From Oscillospiraceae bacterium (GTDB taxonomy: Bacteria; Bacillota; Clostridia; Oscillospirales; Acutalibacteraceae), in contig JAJXDX010000075.1 of NCBI GenBank assembly GCA_021640185.1, positions 1-8,010 of the forward strand: a DNA stretch of 8,010 bases, given 5' to 3'. Each line of letters opens with the position of its first letter. Within the stretch, counting starts at the first letter, position 1. The position numbers were made by a program, and so were the translations under genes. Under the pieces are notes generated by a model. That model made no database searches. It was not told where the DNA came from and saw only the letters and a program-made list of their open reading frames with translations. Positions 5,978 through 8,010 of this stretch are shown in pieces.

Positions 5978-6898
5978 ATGGAACAGGTCAAGCCCACGCT
6001 CATCATCATGGCGGCCGGGATGGGCAGCCGCTTCGGCGGACTGAAGCAGATCTCGCCCGTCGGCCCGGCCGGCGAAAAAATCATCGACTATTCGGTATAT
6101 GACGCGATCCACGCCGGGTTCGGCAAGGTCGTGTTCGTGATCAAGCACGCGATCGAGGAGGAGTTCAAAGCGCAGATCGGCGATACCGTGGCGCGGCACG
6201 TCCCGGTCAGCTACGTGTATCAGGAGCTGGACGCTCTGCCCGACGGCTACACCGTGCCGGAGGGCCGGCAAAAGCCTTGGGGCACGGGCCACGCGGTGCT
6301 CTGCTGCCGCGACGTCGTGCGCGAGCCGTTCGCCGTTATCAACGCCGACGACTATTACGGCCGCACGTGCTTCAAGCTCTTGGCCGAGCATCTCGCCCGC
6401 CCGCAGCATGACGCGCCGCTGCATTTCGCCATGGCGGGCTACCGCCTGTGCAACACCCTGACGGAAAACGGCTACGTTTCCCGCGGGATCTGCACGGTCG
6501 AACCGGACGGCCGCCTGACCGCGCTGACCGAGCGCACGCATATCGAGCTGCGCGACGGCGCCCCGATGTTCACCGAGGACGACGGCGCGACGTGGACGCC
6601 GCTCTCGCCGGACACCTACGTGTCGATGAACTGCTGGGCCTTCCCCGCCGGGACGCTCGACCACTTCTCTTCGCGTTTCTGCGCGTTCCTCGACGCCCAC
6701 GGACAGGAGCTGAAAAGCGAATTTTACCTCCCCTTCGCCGTCGACGACATGGTCGAGAAGGGCGAGGCGGACGTGCGCGTACTGCCCACACCGGACAAGT
6801 GGTATGGCATGACCTACGCCGCCGATCACGAGATGGTGCGCGCCGCACTGGCCGAAATGACGAAAAACGGGATGTATCCGGAACGCCTTTGGGACTAA
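5978..6898 (+). CDS. Sugar-phosphate nucleotidyltransferase-like protein (NTP_transferase fold)
   Basis: This 306-residue, soluble protein is predicted to join a sugar 1-phosphate to a nucleoside triphosphate, giving an NDP-sugar and pyrophosphate. The N-terminal signature MAAGMGSRFGGLKQ (11-24) matches the nucleotide-binding loop of GlmU/RmlA/GalU-type enzymes, with the catalytic-type Arg18 and Lys23. KPWGTGHAV (99-107) fits the base/sugar-contact loop. VINADDYYG (120-128) supplies the metal-binding aspartate (Asp124 or Asp125). The usual VEKP sugar-site motif is not present in classical form; TALTERTHIEL (181-191) occupies the place. It therefore belongs to a divergent group whose sugar and nucleotide I cannot name. 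Divergence from galE suggests UDP-glucose, UDP-galactose or an N-acetylhexosamine nucleotide. The start is supported by a purine-rich ribosome site at 5961-5970, and upstream in-frame codons lie in the promoter and palindrome. It is followed, without a terminator, by the hpt promoter. Confidence 0.85.
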   Translation: MEQVKPTLIIMAAGMGSRFGGLKQISPVGPAGEKIIDYSVYDAIHAGFGKVVFVIKHAIEEEFKAQIGDTVARHVPVSYVYQELDALPDGYTVPEGRQKPWGTGHAVLCCRDVVREPFAVINADDYYGRTCFKLLAEHLARPQHDAPLHFAMAGYRLCNTLTENGYVSRGICTVEPDGRLTALTERTHIELRDGAPMFTEDDGATWTPLSPDTYVSMNCWAFPAGTLDHFSSRFCAFLDAHGQELKSEFYLPFAVDDMVEKGEADVRVLPTPDKWYGMTYAADHEMVRAALAEMTKNGMYPERLWD

Positions 6899-6902
6899 GC
6901 GG

Positions 6903-6931
6903 TTGACATTTTCCCCGCCGGAGAGTATACT
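6903..6931 (+). promoter_or_regulatory. Strong sigma-A promoter of hpt
   Basis: A perfect TTGACA (6903-6908), a 17-bp spacer and TATACT (6926-6931). It begins 5 nt after the upstream stop codon, so hpt can be transcribed on its own or by read-through. The predicted start is near 6938, giving a leader of about 30 nt. Confidence 0.9.
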
Positions 6932-6967
6932 ATTAGGTATCATATGGCATTTGCCGGGAGGGTCATC

Positions 6968-7519
6968 ATGCACAAGGATATCGAAAAAGTCTTGCTGTCG
7001 GAGGAAGAACTCAACGCCGTCATCGCCCGCCTTGCGGGCGAGATCGACCGCGACTACGCGGGCGAGGATAAGCATCTGGTGCTGCTGTGCATCCTCAAGG
7101 GCTCGGTCGTGTTCATGGGCGAGCTGATGAAAAAGCTCACCGTCCCGGTCGAGATCGACTTCATGCGCGTGTCGTCCTACGGCAGCGGCACGTCCACCAC
7201 CGGCAACGTCAACATCATCCTCGATCTGATGCGCAAGGATCTTGATCGCTGCGACATCCTGATCGTCGAGGATATCATCGACAGCGGCCGCACGCTGTCG
7301 CATCTTGTGCAGTACCTCAAGCTCAAGGGCGCGCACAGCGTCAAGACCTGCACGCTGCTCGATAAGCCCTATCGGCGCGAGGTGCCCTTCACCGTCGACT
7401 ATGTCGGCAAAGAGATCCCGGACGAGTTCGTCGTCGGCTACGGACTGGATTATAACGAGCGGTACCGCGCCCTCCCCTACGTCGGCGTGCTCAAGCGCAG
7501 CGTGTACGAAAAAGAGTAA
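6968..7519 (+). CDS. hpt: Hypoxanthine (guanine) phosphoribosyltransferase
   Basis: This 183-residue cytoplasmic enzyme converts hypoxanthine or guanine plus PRPP into IMP or GMP and pyrophosphate (purine salvage). The family motifs appear in order: LKGS (43-46); the flexible loop SSYGSGTSTTG (69-79); the PRPP-binding VEDIIDSGRT (100-109) with Glu101, Asp102 and the catalytic-base Asp105; Lys133 in LLDKPYRR for purine recognition; and FVVGYGLDYNERYR (154-167). I chose the ATG at 6968 because GGAGGG (6957-6962) sits correctly before it. An in-frame ATG at 6944 would add eight residues, but it lies only about 6 nt after the predicted transcript start and lacks a ribosome site. The length is normal. 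Its promoter is close to consensus, which suggests steady housekeeping expression. Confidence 0.97.
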   Translation: MHKDIEKVLLSEEELNAVIARLAGEIDRDYAGEDKHLVLLCILKGSVVFMGELMKKLTVPVEIDFMRVSSYGSGTSTTGNVNIILDLMRKDLDRCDILIVEDIIDSGRTLSHLVQYLKLKGAHSVKTCTLLDKPYRREVPFTVDYVGKEIPDEFVVGYGLDYNERYRALPYVGVLKRSVYEKE

Positions 7520-7526
7520 AAACGCA

Positions 7527-7562
7527 GCGATGCTCCGGGGGATAATACCTCCGGAGCATCGC
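7527..7562. terminator. Hairpin terminator between convergent hpt and the SASP gene
   Basis: gcgatgctccgg (7527-7538) pairs perfectly with ccggagcatcgc (7551-7562). Three more inner pairs extend the stem to 15 bp around an ATAATA loop. On the minus strand it is followed by TGCGTTTTTAC, a U-run after a short offset, which suits the SASP transcript. On the plus strand only CTTATG follows, so termination of hpt would be weaker. It lies 7 nt after the hpt stop and 47 nt after the SASP stop. Confidence 0.75.
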
Positions 7563-7609
7563 CTTATGCCGTGAAGGATCTCGCTTTTGCTCTGTGAAGG
7601 ATGACGGGC

Positions 7610-7801
7610 TTACTTCAGGTTGTTCTCCTCATAAGCCTTGATCATCTTCTTCACCATCTGGCCGCCGATAGAGCCGGCCTGACGGGACGTCAGATCGCCG
7701 TTGTAGCCCTGCTTGAGCGAAACGCCGACCTCGTTCGCGGCTTCCATCTTGAAACGCTCAAGACCCTCGCGCGCCTCCGGAACAATGTTCTTGCTGGTCA
7801 T
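7610..7801 (-). CDS. Alpha/beta-type small acid-soluble spore protein (SASP)
   Basis: This 63-residue protein should coat and protect DNA in dormant spores and be degraded by the GPR protease at germination. Both family signatures are recognisable: KMEAANEVGV (18-27), containing the GPR cleavage region, and RQAGSIGGQMVKKM (40-53), preceded by GDLTSR (35-40). VPEAREGLERFK (7-18) is also typical. Position 4 of the first signature is Ala, where the classical pattern has Ile or Val. I chose the ATG at 7801 because GAGGTG lies about 7 nt upstream. A GTG at 7816 would add five residues, but it overlaps that ribosome site. A forespore (sigma-G) promoter is expected, but I could not find a convincing match upstream. 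Its presence implies an endospore former. Confidence 0.96.
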   Translation of the reverse strand: MTSKNIVPEAREGLERFKMEAANEVGVSLKQGYNGDLTSRQAGSIGGQMVKKMIKAYEENNLK

Positions 7802-7969
7802 CTTCTCACACCTCACTGTCGTTCGGCGGTCATCGCCGCCGTGTTTTTCTCGCGTTTGCAGTCATATTGTTTGCCCTGCCGCGCGATCCATACCTGACAG
7901 ATCATGACAGCTTATGCAGTCTTTGCCACCGCGCCGAAAAAAGAAAAGCGAACATTTTGCAAAAAAACA

Positions 7970-7998
7970 TTGCCTATTCAGAAATTTCGTGGTATAAT
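7970..7998 (+). promoter_or_regulatory. Sigma-A promoter reading out of the window
   Basis: TTGCCT (7970-7975), a 17-bp spacer and TATAAT (7993-7998) with an extended -10 TGG directly before it (7990-7992). The predicted start is near 8005, so the gene it serves lies beyond the right edge. The stretch 7802-7969 to its left holds the SASP leader, a TGACAG direct repeat (7895-7900 and 7905-7910) and an A-rich tract. I see no gene there. Confidence 0.75.
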
Positions 7999-8010
7999 AT
8001 ACACGTATAG

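Noticed and set aside
5939..7336. A 465-residue open frame antisense to the nucleotidyltransferase and hpt
   Set aside because: It spans two real genes and their intergenic promoter, and has the repetitive Val/Ala/His/Arg composition of antisense GC-rich DNA.
7824..7850. Hairpin ggcgg/ccgcc followed by gtgttttt on the plus strand, as a terminator
   Set aside because: The stem is only 5 bp and no plus-strand gene precedes it. On the minus strand it simply lies in the SASP leader.
7862..7893. Sigma-G promoter for the SASP gene (GTATG at 7893-7889 and ACAATATGA at 7870-7862 on the minus strand)
   Set aside because: The -35-like element is acceptable, but no -10 matching CATNHTA lies at the right spacing.

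Overview
The window looks like chromosomal DNA from a GC-rich, endospore-forming member of the Clostridia, plausibly a gut Oscillospiraceae/Butyricicoccaceae-type anaerobe. The lineage is inferred from three things. There is an alpha/beta-type small acid-soluble spore protein (SASP). The gene starts have Firmicutes-style AGGAGG ribosome sites and sigma-A promoters. The coding sequence is GC-rich and is punctuated by short AT-rich promoter regions. Everything here is core or near-core metabolism. I see no transposase, phage gene, CRISPR array, tRNA or rRNA.

Layout. (1) 41-2532, minus strand: a two-gene operon of a cytosolic GH13 alpha-glucan hydrolase followed, with an ATGA stop/start overlap, by a small multi-pass membrane protein of unknown function. 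It has a clear promoter, and its terminator hairpin contains the last stop codon. (2) 2466-2802: a 337-bp divergent regulatory region with no gene. It holds two outward promoters sharing a 12-bp sequence at their -35 elements, a 15/16-nt inverted repeat, a Rex-like operator and a small leader hairpin. (3) 2803-4636, plus strand: GTP-dependent PEP carboxykinase (pckG) with its own terminator. (4) 4661-5815, minus strand: UDP-glucose 4-epimerase (galE), convergent with pckG and with its own terminator. (5) 5870-7562, plus strand: a sugar-phosphate nucleotidyltransferase-like gene divergent from galE, whose leader contains a perfect 17-bp inverted repeat. It is followed by hypoxanthine phosphoribosyltransferase (hpt), which has a near-consensus promoter of its own. 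(6) 7527-7801, minus strand: an alpha/beta SASP convergent with hpt, with one strong hairpin between them. (7) 7802-8010: intergenic, ending in a plus-strand promoter for a gene beyond the window.

How the genes fit together. The GH13 enzyme would break imported alpha-glucan oligosaccharides into glucose units. The galE/nucleotidyltransferase pair would make and interconvert NDP-sugars. PckG links oxaloacetate and PEP at the glycolysis/fermentation branch point. A Rex-like site beside its promoter would, if real, tie this step to the NADH/NAD+ ratio. Hpt salvages purines. The SASP protects spore DNA. I found no clearly novel multi-gene system. The most interesting items are non-coding (the 17-bp leader palindrome, the Rex-like site, the shared -35 sequence, the long-spaced inverted repeat), plus two proteins of unassigned role (the membrane protein and the nucleotidyltransferase).
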